A stretch of 29,992 nucleotides of DNA. Source: JANYCO01 sp964437245. Its GTDB lineage: Bacteria; Bacteroidota; Bacteroidia; Cytophagales; Cytophagaceae. The stretch spans positions 1-29,992 of the forward strand of contig CAYTGJ010000044.1 in assembly GCA_964437245.1 (NCBI GenBank), written 5' to 3'. Both the position numbers and the translations under genes were made by a program. Position 1 is the first letter of the stretch; every line of letters starts with the position of its first letter. The notes below the pieces were generated by a model. It was not told the DNA's origin. It did no database searches and saw only the letters and a list, made by a program, of their open reading frames with translations. This document shows, piece by piece, positions 1 through 8,096 of the stretch.

Positions 1-557
1 CCCCAGGAAAGCACGCGTCCTGTTCCTGACTCAAGGGCATAAGAAGAGTTATTCCCCCCAGATACATAAAAGACATTGTTCAGAAAGATACCGTTCGGGT
101 CGTACGTAGCATTCACAAAGGGTACTTGAGCCCCTCTTAAAACCCGTTGAGGAATCGGGCTGGAAGCAACAGTATTTCTACCAAGCTGTCCATTGCCATT
201 TTCTCCCCATCCCCATACCTGTCCTTCGCAGGATAATCCTAACAAGTGTGCTCCGGAACCGGCATCCACTTGCCTGATGGCTGGTAAAAGACCATAAGTA
301 ACTGTGGCGGCAGCGTTGCTTATATTTCCTCTTGAAACAGGCCCTGGTACATTCCGGTAAGCACTTGCAACAGGGGCATTAGTAGCATCAATTCCTAATT
401 GGTGAGAAGAGTTTGCCCCCCAGACAAAAACAGTCTGGTTATCGCATACGGCTGCTGAAAAATTGTTTCCTCCGGAGATCTGCAGGTTCTGAGCTCCTAA
501 AGTAGTAGTGAGTAACGCTAGTCCGAAAAATAAATACTTTAGTATAACTTTCTTCAT
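1..557 (-). CDS. Secreted RCC1-repeat protein, 3' part cut by window edge
   Basis: An open frame starts at ATG 557-555 and runs without a stop to the window edge (185 complete codons). The first 22 residues form a signal peptide (lysines, then a leucine-rich core, ending LGAQ), so export is predicted. The mature part carries RCC1-type beta-propeller blades: VFVWGANSSHQLG and, about 80 residues later, GQVWGWGENGNGQLG followed by SSPIPQRV. This is the W-G-x-N-x-x-x-Q-L-G pattern of the family. In bacteria such proteins are usually secreted or surface propellers of unknown ligand, and in Bacteroidota they often end in a T9SS sorting domain. That end lies outside the window. No substrate can be assigned. 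The call of an RCC1-like propeller is firm; the role is not. Confidence 0.82.
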   Translation of the reverse strand, partial: MKKVILKYLFFGLALLTTTLGAQNLQISGGNNFSAAVCDNQTVFVWGANSSHQLGIDATNAPVASAYRNVPGPVSRGNISNAAATVTYGLLPAIRQVDAGSGAHLLGLSCEGQVWGWGENGNGQLGRNTVASSPIPQRVLRGAQVPFVNATYDPNGIFLNNVFYVSGGNNSSYALESGTGRVLSW

Positions 558-928
558 ACGATCAATTTTTGTGTTCGTTAAAATAATTATATAATATATC
601 GAATATATCATATATTTAATTAGGAAACAAGATTTTACTATAGAAAGTTATTTACAATTGTCTGATATTCAAATTATTGCATTTGTTTTAGTTGCGCAAT
701 ATTACTAAATGGTAAACAAGCTACTAAGGGATATTTTTTTGGTAATTAGAGAGTTGAAAGAAAGATGAGAGAGTAAGTATATAGCTGTATGTTACCAGTA
801 AAAAAAACAACAAAAAAATACGTATACGTGTACTTGTTCTATAAGGTTTCACCTAAAACGATAAAAAAAATGGAAAATATTACAACTGGCAAAAGTCTGT
901 TGCTTTTTATTAAAATATGATTATTTCA
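558..928. other. AT-rich intergenic region between the lipoprotein operon and the RCC1 gene
   Basis: This 371-base stretch holds the candidate promoter at 643-673 and otherwise only AT-rich sequence with A-runs and a short palindrome-like ACGTATACGT near 830. I found no convincing terminator for the operon ending at 929 and no gene that looks real. A 43-codon plus-strand frame at 789-920 is low-complexity translation of A-runs. Confidence 0.6.
643..673 (-). promoter_or_regulatory. Candidate Bacteroidota-type promoter for the RCC1-repeat gene
   Basis: On the minus strand a TTTG (673-670) is followed after 19 bases by TAACTTTC (650-643). This is close to the Bacteroidota sigma consensus TTTG-N19-TAnnTTTG, with one mismatch in the -7 box. 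Transcription would start about 80 bases before the ATG at 557. It rests on pattern match only. Confidence 0.4.
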
Positions 929-2155
929 TTATGGAAGTAATTCTTCCATAGCTTCTTTAGGTATTTTATGCAAACAAAGACGGGGAAAACGACCGGATAA
1001 ATAGGTAACTCCGGCAACTGCAAGCCCCCCATCGGTGGTTTTTATTACATTTCCGAAAAGGAATGTATTGGAATATCCAAGATGTTTGGAGGCTATAAAA
1101 TTGCCGGAAGAAGCTTCGTAAAAGTAAAGGGCAATCTGACCTGAACGGGTGTCGCTTCCATAAACAAGGGTATTTTTACCGTTGAAGGTTTCTTGTCTTA
1201 ACATGACACGGGCATCCTGGTTAAATTCAGGGATAAAGAACCCTTCCAGATCGGAGCTGGAAGCTACAGATCCGGACTGATAAGCTACGGTAGCCGAAGG
1301 ATAGATCGTATTTTTGCCGTAAGCGTATCCTGAAAGGGCAAATTTATTGATTTCAGGAAGATAAAGAGCTGAACTGATACAGCGTTCGTCACGATATCCC
1401 TGAAGAACCCCCGGGGCAGCAGTACTTCCAAACTGGAAAAAGGCAAGGGATAAGGTATAATTGTAGAACCCGTTGAAGAAATAGGTACCGTTGCCAAGGC
1501 TTCCGGTCAGGAATGGAAGGTTTTTGCCTGTTCCGGTCAGGTGGTCGATGATGGGTTCTTCCACATTAAAATCACCTATTCCTATTGAATAATCGATCGT
1601 ATTCGTAATAGTACCGGAAGTATTGACAAGGGAAATCACCGTTTTCCGGTCGTCCCGGTCATAACTTTGCAAGATAAAATTTCCGGAAGTTTCTTCCAGG
1701 CCGCTACTGAGTGGATACAAAAGGCCTGTTAGTTTGTTTACGACCGAAAAAGAACCGTTCTGGTCTATTTTTACCAAAGTACTTTCGAGGGTTATTCCAT
1801 CCATGCAGAAAAAATAGAAGTCTTGTCCCACCTGCAGAAGGCTATTGGTGGGGCTCACAAGATTGTCAGGCAAAAGTTGTTCGTTCAGAAATTTCCCTTC
1901 TTTGTCGGTGCGCAGAAAATAAATACCATAAAAAGGAGATGCGGCTATTCTGGTTTTGGCAAGGATCAGAAATCCTCCGTCCGAGGTTTGCTTCAGGTCA
2001 ATAGGAAGATAGCTGTCTGAAAAGGAATGGTTGTCGTATATTTTCAGAAATTCATTTTCAGGTTCAACTTCCTTATTTTTTTTTATATCGCATCCTGCCA
2101 TAGAAACCAGGACTACTATGCAGAAAAAGAGAGATCGGATAATATTGTGTTTCAT
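929..2155 (-). CDS. Putative lipoprotein, beta-propeller-like, last gene of the DUF1800/DUF1501 operon
   Basis: The 408-residue product starts with a lipoprotein signal: basic MKHNIIR, a hydrophobic stretch, then the lipobox SMAGC with Cys22 as lipidation site. It should therefore be anchored in the inner or outer membrane. The rest is rich in short beta strands, and two stretches, QTSDGGFLILAKT near the start and KTTDGGLAVAGVT near the end, look like copies of one blade-like motif (T-x-DGG-hydrophobic) seen in Bacteroidota propeller-type secreted proteins. No catalytic motif is visible. It begins 20 bases after the beta-barrel gene and is the last gene of the unit, so a shared role at the cell surface is an inference from position. 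The exact family is not recognised. Confidence 0.7.
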   Translation of the reverse strand: MKHNIIRSLFFCIVVLVSMAGCDIKKNKEVEPENEFLKIYDNHSFSDSYLPIDLKQTSDGGFLILAKTRIAASPFYGIYFLRTDKEGKFLNEQLLPDNLVSPTNSLLQVGQDFYFFCMDGITLESTLVKIDQNGSFSVVNKLTGLLYPLSSGLEETSGNFILQSYDRDDRKTVISLVNTSGTITNTIDYSIGIGDFNVEEPIIDHLTGTGKNLPFLTGSLGNGTYFFNGFYNYTLSLAFFQFGSTAAPGVLQGYRDERCISSALYLPEINKFALSGYAYGKNTIYPSATVAYQSGSVASSSDLEGFFIPEFNQDARVMLRQETFNGKNTLVYGSDTRSGQIALYFYEASSGNFIASKHLGYSNTFLFGNVIKTTDGGLAVAGVTYLSGRFPRLCLHKIPKEAMEELLP

Positions 2156-2175
2156 AAATAGAGAAAATCTTATGG

Positions 2176-3060
2176 TTATTCAGCTTTAAAGCTGCTCTTC
2201 ATGATAAATCGTAAGGGGATCAGCAGGGAAACGGAAGCAGACAGATTGCGTAGCTTCAAATCGTCCATGATATCCCCTGAGCCCGTGAGCCGGTCGTTCG
2301 AATAGCGGTTGGCGGCACTGGTAATATTATTGGTATTGTGGCGGTAGCTGATATCCAGTGCTAAACGAATATTGCCGAGCGGATAGCTAAGTCCTGCTCC
2401 GGCAATCCATCCCATGTTGGATTTGATAAAAAGTTCTTTAGCTCCCACCATGATATTGGTTTCTGTGTATTGATTTACAGCACCACTGGCCTCATCGGTC
2501 ACCTTGATCTCGGTTGCTTTATAGGCATTATTCAAGACGGCGTAATATACTCCTGCCTGAATAAAAGGCCTCAGTCTTGTTTTCAATGGCTCATAGCGTA
2601 TTAAAAGAGGAAATTCGAAATAATCCAGCTTCTGGATCGAGGTATAATGAGAAGAGAAGCTATAGGATGGATCGGCGGCATCCTGCCATTGATATTCATT
2701 CAGGTAGCGGAAAGACATCCGTCTGTAATTGGGTTGAAAGCTGAAGCTGAATCCCTGATGATAATAGGTGATCTCGATCCCTGCCTGCCCGGCTGTATTT
2801 TTGAAATTCTCATATTCTTTATCGTAGATCTTTGTATCCGGTTCTACGGTAGAGTGAAAGGCGGAATAGCGTTCTACCGGTTTGGCTTTGGTAAGATTAG
2901 CCCCGGCTTTGATCCCTACCCACCACTGTGTATTCAGGAAAGGATCCCGGTAAGTCCCGCTTCTTCCTTTTTGTTTTCTGCTGGGCTGGGCATACACTAA
3001 AACACTGCCCAGTAATATCAACAAAGATGTGGCGATGGTTCGCCTCATTAAAACATTCAT
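2176..3060 (-). CDS. Outer-membrane beta-barrel protein (PorT / OMP_b-brl type)
   Basis: The 294-residue protein has a signal peptide ending VYAQ at residue 25. It is followed by a basic linker and GIKAGANLTKAKP, the opening strand typical of small Bacteroidota outer-membrane barrels. Alternating hydrophobic/polar strands rich in Tyr, Phe and Gly continue to the end (FPLLIRYEPLKTRLRPFIQAG, GNIRLALDISYRHN, SASVSLLIPLRF). Barrels of this size usually have eight to ten strands. It sits between the DUF1501 and lipoprotein genes with gaps of 34 and 20 bases, so it is probably co-transcribed. A second ATG lies four codons downstream and is an equally possible start. The barrel call is good; its function (porin, receptor or assembly factor) cannot be read from the sequence. 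Confidence 0.75.
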   Translation of the reverse strand: MNVLMRRTIATSLLILLGSVLVYAQPSRKQKGRSGTYRDPFLNTQWWVGIKAGANLTKAKPVERYSAFHSTVEPDTKIYDKEYENFKNTAGQAGIEITYYHQGFSFSFQPNYRRMSFRYLNEYQWQDAADPSYSFSSHYTSIQKLDYFEFPLLIRYEPLKTRLRPFIQAGVYYAVLNNAYKATEIKVTDEASGAVNQYTETNIMVGAKELFIKSNMGWIAGAGLSYPLGNIRLALDISYRHNTNNITSAANRYSNDRLTGSGDIMDDLKLRNLSASVSLLIPLRFIMKSSFKAE

Positions 3061-3094
3061 TCGTTACCTGTTTAAAAACTAAAAACTACTAAAA

Positions 3095-4789
3095 TTATCT
3101 GGCGATTTCAAATTGTTTTGAATCGGTCAATACGCCGGCTTTGAGGCTATAGATATAATACCCTGGCTTCAGCTCCCGGAGATCTGCGGAGAACTGATGT
3201 TCGCCAGGTCCCATGTTTTGTTTCAGGACGGTTCGGATCTCTTTTCCCTGCATATCGTTTATTTTCAGTTCTACTTCTGTTTCGGCATTGATGTAGAACC
3301 GGAAGGTAGTATAAGTGCTGGCAGGATTGGGGTAACAAGTGTGCAGGCTGAAACGGCTTCTGATAAATTCGTTTACACCGGTCAGGTTACTGTTGACGAG
3401 TGGAAGTGTATTGCCTCGTCCGGCATAATCACCATTAAAGATCCCGGTGAGAGAATCGACCAGTACAGGATCTACACACATCCACTCTTTCATGATCGTG
3501 GCATAGATCTGCCGGTAGTCGTATTGCATGGTCACGTTTTCCTCGCTCAGGTCAGGAGTTTCTCCCAGCAGCCCGGGTAATACTCCTTTGCCGAATACAA
3601 AAAGAGGTGCTCCGATACCGTGGTCGGTTCCATAGCTTCCGTTCGAACGGATTCTCCTGCCAAATTCGGAAATAGTCACTGTCATGACCCTGTCTTCAAT
3701 AGAACGTAGACGGAGGTCTTCCTGGAAAGCTTTCATCGCGGAGGAAATATGATAGAGCAGCGAAGCATGTACGCCCATGGTAGGATCATGATTCTCTACC
3801 TGCTGTGCATGCGTATCAAAGCCTCCCAGCCGGATCAGAAATACTTTTGTCTGGCAGCCGCCATGAAGCAGGTTGGCGATGATCTGCAACTGTGCAGAGA
3901 GAGGGTTGTTCCGGAAACGCGTAGGAGCGATCAGCGGATAGGTCTCCGGATAGGATACATGTGGATCCATGGCTTTTCCTGCCTGGTATACCTGCAGGAG
4001 ACGGTCGTCGTATTCATCTGTTTTTTGTTCCAGTCCGAGAATCCATTCCAGTTCTTTTCCATAGGGAGAGTTGACGATCCCGGCAGGAGGGAGCCCTCTG
4101 GGGTCAAGTCCCTCCACATCACTGAATCCCGGAAGTTCGTTGACCAGGTCAAAGAATTGCTGGGGATTATGGATGGAAATAGAGGTAGGGATATTATCTC
4201 CCTGATGAAATACCAAAGAGATTTCATTGCCGAATTCCAATGCCAGTGGATCCTGCATCGTGGTATTCGGGAAATCTTCCGGATAAGATTCCGGAGCGAA
4301 TTTATCTTTCAGGTAGCGGCCTACCCAGCCGGAATTGAGATAATCATAAGAACCTCCTCCCATAAACATCACATCTCGTCCGCGGAAATGCGACTGGTTG
4401 TGGTTTTCATACGATACTCCCTGTATAATGGCTACTTTCCCCTGATCATACATTTCTTTGATCCCGATCATGTCTGGGTGGAGTCCTACCTGTCTTTCGA
4501 CGGCAAGAGTACTGTCGAGATTGATCAGTTTCCGGGGGCCATTGATCGGAATGGCGATATTGGCCCGCACGTTTTGGTAATTATGATAATCCGCGACCGG
4601 TATTACGGTATTCAATCCATCGTTTCCTCCGTGTAGTTGCAGAATAACCAGTACCCTGTCGTTGGGACAGGCGGCGGCCATTTTTTGAAGTTCAGTATTG
4701 CCTGCCATCAGGTTGAACGGGATCCCGTTCAGGACAAAAGGCATCGCCCCGGCAATGGAAGCATTTTTGATAAAGTCTCTTCTTTTCAT
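3095..4789 (-). CDS. DUF1501 protein with Tat-like signal and T9SS type A sorting domain
   Basis: This 564-residue protein carries the DUF1501 hallmarks: LHGGNDGLNT (52-61), HNQSHF (130-135), GGFDTH (322-327), SEFGRR (374-379) and GTDHG (387-391). The family has a sulfatase/alkaline-phosphatase-like fold, and these His and Asp residues are candidate metal ligands; no substrate is established to my knowledge. The N-terminus KRRDFIKNASIAGAMPFVL resembles a twin-arginine signal. From about residue 478 to the end it has a Por secretion tail: CYPNPA, a strand-rich middle with LKINDMQGKEI, and LKPGYYIYSLKAG. It is therefore predicted to cross the outer membrane by T9SS and be surface-attached or released. 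It follows the DUF1800 gene after 17 bases; the two families are habitual partners. Confidence 0.9.
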   Translation of the reverse strand: MKRRDFIKNASIAGAMPFVLNGIPFNLMAGNTELQKMAAACPNDRVLVILQLHGGNDGLNTVIPVADYHNYQNVRANIAIPINGPRKLINLDSTLAVERQVGLHPDMIGIKEMYDQGKVAIIQGVSYENHNQSHFRGRDVMFMGGGSYDYLNSGWVGRYLKDKFAPESYPEDFPNTTMQDPLALEFGNEISLVFHQGDNIPTSISIHNPQQFFDLVNELPGFSDVEGLDPRGLPPAGIVNSPYGKELEWILGLEQKTDEYDDRLLQVYQAGKAMDPHVSYPETYPLIAPTRFRNNPLSAQLQIIANLLHGGCQTKVFLIRLGGFDTHAQQVENHDPTMGVHASLLYHISSAMKAFQEDLRLRSIEDRVMTVTISEFGRRIRSNGSYGTDHGIGAPLFVFGKGVLPGLLGETPDLSEENVTMQYDYRQIYATIMKEWMCVDPVLVDSLTGIFNGDYAGRGNTLPLVNSNLTGVNEFIRSRFSLHTCYPNPASTYTTFRFYINAETEVELKINDMQGKEIRTVLKQNMGPGEHQFSADLRELKPGYYIYSLKAGVLTDSKQFEIAR

Positions 4790-4806
4790 GTCAACTGGTG
4801 TTAGCG

Positions 4807-6534
4807 TTAACTTAATTGATATTCCGGTGACTGTAACATAGCGTTGATCATATCCTGTATCATGCCCCGTGCATCTTCTCCACTGGCCGGGATGGTATTG
4901 GCATTTGCCCAGCTGAATTGCCAGAATACGAGCGGCCCCTGAGGAAGAGCCTGTCCCAGTTTGAATAACTGTGCCAGGAACCAGTCCAGTCTTGCGGTAG
5001 TGATCTCTGTACCTTCATTATAGGCAGGGAACAGGTACGAGGCCACTTCTCTGATGAAAAGATCCGGATCGGAGGCTACTGCCGGGAATCTTGCTTGCAT
5101 GAAGGTCAGAAGATCTACTGTGACATTATCGGGTTCCATGTTTTCGGTGGTCATGGTATCGAAAATGAATTTATACCGTTGCGTAAGCGCATTGGTATTG
5201 ATCCACATACGATGATAGAGGGGATATTGATGATAAGCTTCGTAACCCGCTACATCGAAGGGGTTCATGAATTTCATCCCCTGCTCTTCTAGCGACCGCA
5301 GCAGACTCCCGGTCTTCATATAAAAGGCCGCAGATTGTGTAAGGTAGTCCGGCAATTCGTATTCAAAGAAGTTGAGTGTTTCGCTTACGAGTTGAAGAGG
5401 TGATTTGATGATCGCTCCGAAATTATCATTATCGACAGAAGCATCTGCAGAATCAAAGAAATGCTGGCTTTGCAGAAGCTCCCGGATGACAGGTTCTATC
5501 TTGAAATTGTTGGCAACAAAGGTAGCGACCATGTTGGTGATGACGGTACTTTCGATTGCCGGGGTGATATCATGGTATACATAAAAACGATAGAGCTTCC
5601 GGCAGATATTCCGGTGGGTTTCCGGCTGGCTGTAGAGCAGATCAATCAGTTGACCGATCTCGTCCAGCATACTTTCCTCGGTAGGCTGATTGCCGGGAAC
5701 AATGGGGGTAATGGTAGCATTGCCAAGCCTGGCACTGAATTGTTTTACCGTATTATCGTGCTGGTTGGGCAGATTTCCGGCTCCTGTTCTGATCCTGGCC
5801 CTGGGAATCGTCGTATCCGGATCAAGGGTGCTGAACGTATTGTCCACATCATAGCCTGACAGTACTTTGGCCGCAGCCTGAACGTCTTCTTCTGTAAAAT
5901 AATAATAATCGCCGGGTACTCCTGTGGCGGGAAACTGCCCGTTGAGTCCTTTTCCTAACGTATATAGTTCCAGCAGTTCGCGGGCATAGTTTTCATTCGG
6001 GTTTCCTTTTACATTCAAACGTCCGTCCAGTAAAGCCACCATTGCATTGTCGATGGATATTTTCTTGGTCAGTTCGCGAAGGGTGATTTCCGGTCCGGCA
6101 GTACCGTCAAAGGCAAAATGCCGGAGCAGTGTATTCTGGAAATACAGAGAACGACTGTTATTGACCACTTCCTGGATGGTGGTCAGTAACGTATGAAGAA
6201 AAAAGGTAACTTTTTCCCGGGTACTGAAAGCAAGTTTGTCGGCAGGGGAGACTCCGGAGTGGAGTATTATGCCGAGCCACCAGGAAAGCAGGTAGCGTTG
6301 CTGTGGATTATCGTCTTCACCCTGTGCAGGTGGTTGCGTTACCCAGGTAGCGCCTCCCGGCAATACGGGAGCCTGAGGCAGGGGAGTGTTCTGGAAAAGC
6401 TGATTGACTGCCGACGAGGCATCCAACCCTGAAAAAGTATCTATTTCCGGTTTACTGGCACCAAAGGTGGCACGTCTTAAAAGATGAGCCGCAGCTTTCT
6501 TCCCTAGTGTTCCGGCGTAAGGTGTAAGTGGCAT
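4807..6534 (-). CDS. DUF1800 family protein, first gene of the operon
   Basis: The 575-residue protein matches DUF1800: KAAAHLLRRATFGAS near the N-terminus, NENYARELLELYTLG (180-194), a late PFDVAGYEAYHQYPLY segment and a C-terminal INAMLQSPEYQLS. No function is established for the family beyond its regular co-occurrence with DUF1501 proteins. No signal peptide is visible: the sequence opens MPLTPYAGTLGKKAAAH. Either it stays inside, is exported with its partner, or the real start is elsewhere; no better upstream start is apparent. Its stop lies 17 bases before the DUF1501 start, so the two are almost certainly one transcript, with the barrel and lipoprotein genes behind. Confidence 0.9.
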   Translation of the reverse strand: MPLTPYAGTLGKKAAAHLLRRATFGASKPEIDTFSGLDASSAVNQLFQNTPLPQAPVLPGGATWVTQPPAQGEDDNPQQRYLLSWWLGIILHSGVSPADKLAFSTREKVTFFLHTLLTTIQEVVNNSRSLYFQNTLLRHFAFDGTAGPEITLRELTKKISIDNAMVALLDGRLNVKGNPNENYARELLELYTLGKGLNGQFPATGVPGDYYYFTEEDVQAAAKVLSGYDVDNTFSTLDPDTTIPRARIRTGAGNLPNQHDNTVKQFSARLGNATITPIVPGNQPTEESMLDEIGQLIDLLYSQPETHRNICRKLYRFYVYHDITPAIESTVITNMVATFVANNFKIEPVIRELLQSQHFFDSADASVDNDNFGAIIKSPLQLVSETLNFFEYELPDYLTQSAAFYMKTGSLLRSLEEQGMKFMNPFDVAGYEAYHQYPLYHRMWINTNALTQRYKFIFDTMTTENMEPDNVTVDLLTFMQARFPAVASDPDLFIREVASYLFPAYNEGTEITTARLDWFLAQLFKLGQALPQGPLVFWQFSWANANTIPASGEDARGMIQDMINAMLQSPEYQLS

Positions 6535-6894
6535 GGCTACTTTATTTTTTGAATGAATATATCGATTTTATCCAAGTGCTTCATTCCAATATAGGTTAAA
6601 ACGACTTCTCTTTGCATTATGTGATCAATAAAAATTATACATACTCCTGATTTTTCAGTCTGCAGTAAGGTACTTCAACATCTGAAACAGTAATAATGAG
6701 AAGGCGGGCTGTCAGGTGATGTTCTACTATCCGGGCCGTATCAGACCATATAGTAGAACATAATGCCTCTTCTCCGGGTAAATAATGAAAACAGGTTCTT
6801 TTACGTGTAAACCGGTCCTACTGTTTGATTCCGGAGGTAAATTGTGTATAAAATCATGGAGTAAAAAAGTGCTTATCCGTGATTTTGAAAGGAA
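6535..6894. other. Intergenic region between pfkB and the DUF1800 operon
   Basis: This 360-base stretch lies downstream of pfkB and upstream of the DUF1800 operon, both on minus, so it should hold a terminator and the operon promoter. I found a strong inverted repeat at 6719-6761 (listed separately) and a short TTTAC-GT-GTAAA dyad at 6800-6811. No perfect TAnnTTTG box was found; the nearest is a weak TATATTGG without a good -33 partner. No credible small gene. Confidence 0.6.
6719..6761. repeat. Perfect 12-base inverted repeat, possible hairpin or operator
   Basis: ATGTTCTACTAT (6719-6730) and ATAGTAGAACAT (6750-6761) are exact reverse complements separated by 19 bases. Outside them GAGAAG and CTTCTC can extend the pairing with interruptions. 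No T-run follows on either strand, so a simple intrinsic terminator is unlikely. A regulator-binding dyad or a long structured 3' end of the pfkB transcript is possible. Symmetry is seen; function is inferred. Confidence 0.6.
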
Positions 6895-7830
6895 TTAACT
6901 GTTTTTCTTAAGCCAGTTATAAAGTTCTTCCACGTCTTTTTTGCGGCAGAGTTCGGTTCCTGTATTCATGGTGGCAGCGGTGCCACAGGCAATTCCGTAC
7001 CGGAGAGCGTCGTGTGTAGTATTGCCCTGTGAAAGGCTTAACACCAGGCCGGCTACCATACTGTCTCCGGCTCCTACAGTACTTCGTTTTTTTACCGAAG
7101 GAGCAGATACCCGGAACGCTCCTTCTTCGGAAACGATCATAGCACCGGCAGGACCCATGGATACGACCAGTATTTCGATCGTTCCGGATTTAACCACCTG
7201 TTTGGCTGCTTCTTCTTGTTCCTGGATCGTATTCAATTCATATCCTACCAGCTCACTGAGTTCATTTGTGTTCGGCTTTAAAAGGTAAATCCCTTCTTTC
7301 AGTGCTGCTTTCAGTGATTCGCCGGAAGAATCCAGGATTAGTTTTGCCTTTTTTTCTTTTGCTATAATGGAAAGCCGGGCATAAAAATCGTTGGGAACCC
7401 CAGCAGGTACACTTCCGCTGGCTACAATGTAATCAATGTTCCTTGACGGGTTGGCAAGCAGATCGAGACATTGTTGCCATTCCTCTTCCAGCAGTGGAGC
7501 ACCGGGCATTCCAAAACGGAATTGGTGGTTGCTGGAATTTTCTACTACCACAAAATTTTCTCTTGTCCAGTTCTGGCATTCTACCGGTAGCTGGTTGATA
7601 AATTCATGATTGAGAAGTTTCTGAAGCAGATCCCCTGTAGGACCTCCTTTGGTGTATACCGCAACAGAGTCACCTCCTACTTTTTTGATAGCCCTGGAAA
7701 CATTGATTCCTCCGCCTCCGGCCTCAAATTTAGCTTCGGCACAGCGGAGTTTATGTTCTGGAACTACATTATCTACAGATGTACTTTTATCAACAGCGGG
7801 ACTCAGGGTGAGCGTGTAAATATTTTTCAT
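6895..7830 (-). CDS. pfkB: 6-phosphofructokinase II (PfkB family)
   Basis: The 311-residue sugar kinase should phosphorylate fructose 6-phosphate with ATP in the cytoplasm (glycolysis). It has the ribokinase/PfkB signatures: GGGGINVSRA (38-47), KPNTNE (185-190), and STVGAGDS (250-257), whose Asp256 is the catalytic base. The opening IYTLTLSPAVD, the HKLRC segment, the DSSGE motif and the length closely resemble what I recall of E. coli PfkB, more than fructose-1-phosphate kinase FruK or tagatose-6-phosphate kinase LacC. Substrate choice among these relatives cannot be settled by eye. No PTS fructose gene lies next to it, which weakens the FruK reading. It is a single-gene unit on minus with its own promoter at 7891-7923. 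Confidence 0.85.
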   Translation of the reverse strand: MKNIYTLTLSPAVDKSTSVDNVVPEHKLRCAEAKFEAGGGGINVSRAIKKVGGDSVAVYTKGGPTGDLLQKLLNHEFINQLPVECQNWTRENFVVVENSSNHQFRFGMPGAPLLEEEWQQCLDLLANPSRNIDYIVASGSVPAGVPNDFYARLSIIAKEKKAKLILDSSGESLKAALKEGIYLLKPNTNELSELVGYELNTIQEQEEAAKQVVKSGTIEILVVSMGPAGAMIVSEEGAFRVSAPSVKKRSTVGAGDSMVAGLVLSLSQGNTTHDALRYGIACGTAATMNTGTELCRKKDVEELYNWLKKNS

Positions 7831-7890
7831 TAATGGAAATGGCTTGTGTAATTAAGAATTAAGTTTGTTGTTTCTAGTTCAGCTTTTGTA

Positions 7891-7923
7891 CAAAGCTAAG
7901 CATTTTTATACATAAAAAAACAA
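7891..7923 (-). promoter_or_regulatory. Bacteroidota-type promoter of pfkB with overlapping dyad
   Basis: On the minus strand TAGCTTTG (7898-7891) is a perfect TAnnTTTG -7 element. A TTG at 7923-7921 lies 22 bases upstream, slightly long for a -33 box. The start point would lie some 50 bases before the pfkB ATG. AGCTTT (7881-7886) and AAAGCT (7892-7897) form a dyad over the -7 box, a possible operator. The -33 element overlaps the terminator hairpin arm just upstream. Confidence 0.55.
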
Positions 7924-7945
7924 TCCCGCAGGAAGCGGGATTGTT
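7911..7945 (-). terminator. Intrinsic terminator on minus strand upstream of pfkB
   Basis: AACAATCCCGC (7919-7929) pairs perfectly with GCGGGATTGTT (7935-7945) around the loop AGGAA. On the minus strand the hairpin is followed by a run of T (to about 7914), the classic layout. No annotated minus-strand gene lies upstream of it, since rsmA is on plus. It must end an unannotated short transcript, serve as a leader attenuator for pfkB, or insulate pfkB. Confidence 0.85.
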
Positions 7946-8032
7946 AAACCTAAACCTTATTACTTACCATTAAACTAAAAAATCTTTTATACTTTAAAGA
8001 TGATCTTATTCATTTTCTTCTTTTTTATTTCT

Positions 8033-8040
8033 TACTTTTG
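8033..8040 (+). promoter_or_regulatory. Promoter -7 element for rsmA
   Basis: TACTTTTG is a perfect match to the Bacteroidota -7 consensus TAnnTTTG and lies 56 bases before the rsmA start. The expected -33 TTTG about 19 bases upstream is replaced by T-rich sequence (8011-8020), so only half the promoter is convincing. Confidence 0.5.
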
Positions 8041-8096
8041 ATATATATACTTTTTAAAAGAAAAAGGTAAGCGTTGAATTAATAAAAAACGACAGA

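Noticed and set aside
789..920. 43-codon plus-strand frame in the first intergenic region
   Set aside because: It is translated from A-runs (many Lys and Tyr), with no ribosome site, signal peptide or family resemblance.
3749..4636. 295-codon plus-strand open frame opposite the DUF1501 gene
   Set aside because: It lies wholly within a well-supported minus-strand gene, has no recognisable domain, and its composition is that of antisense translation.
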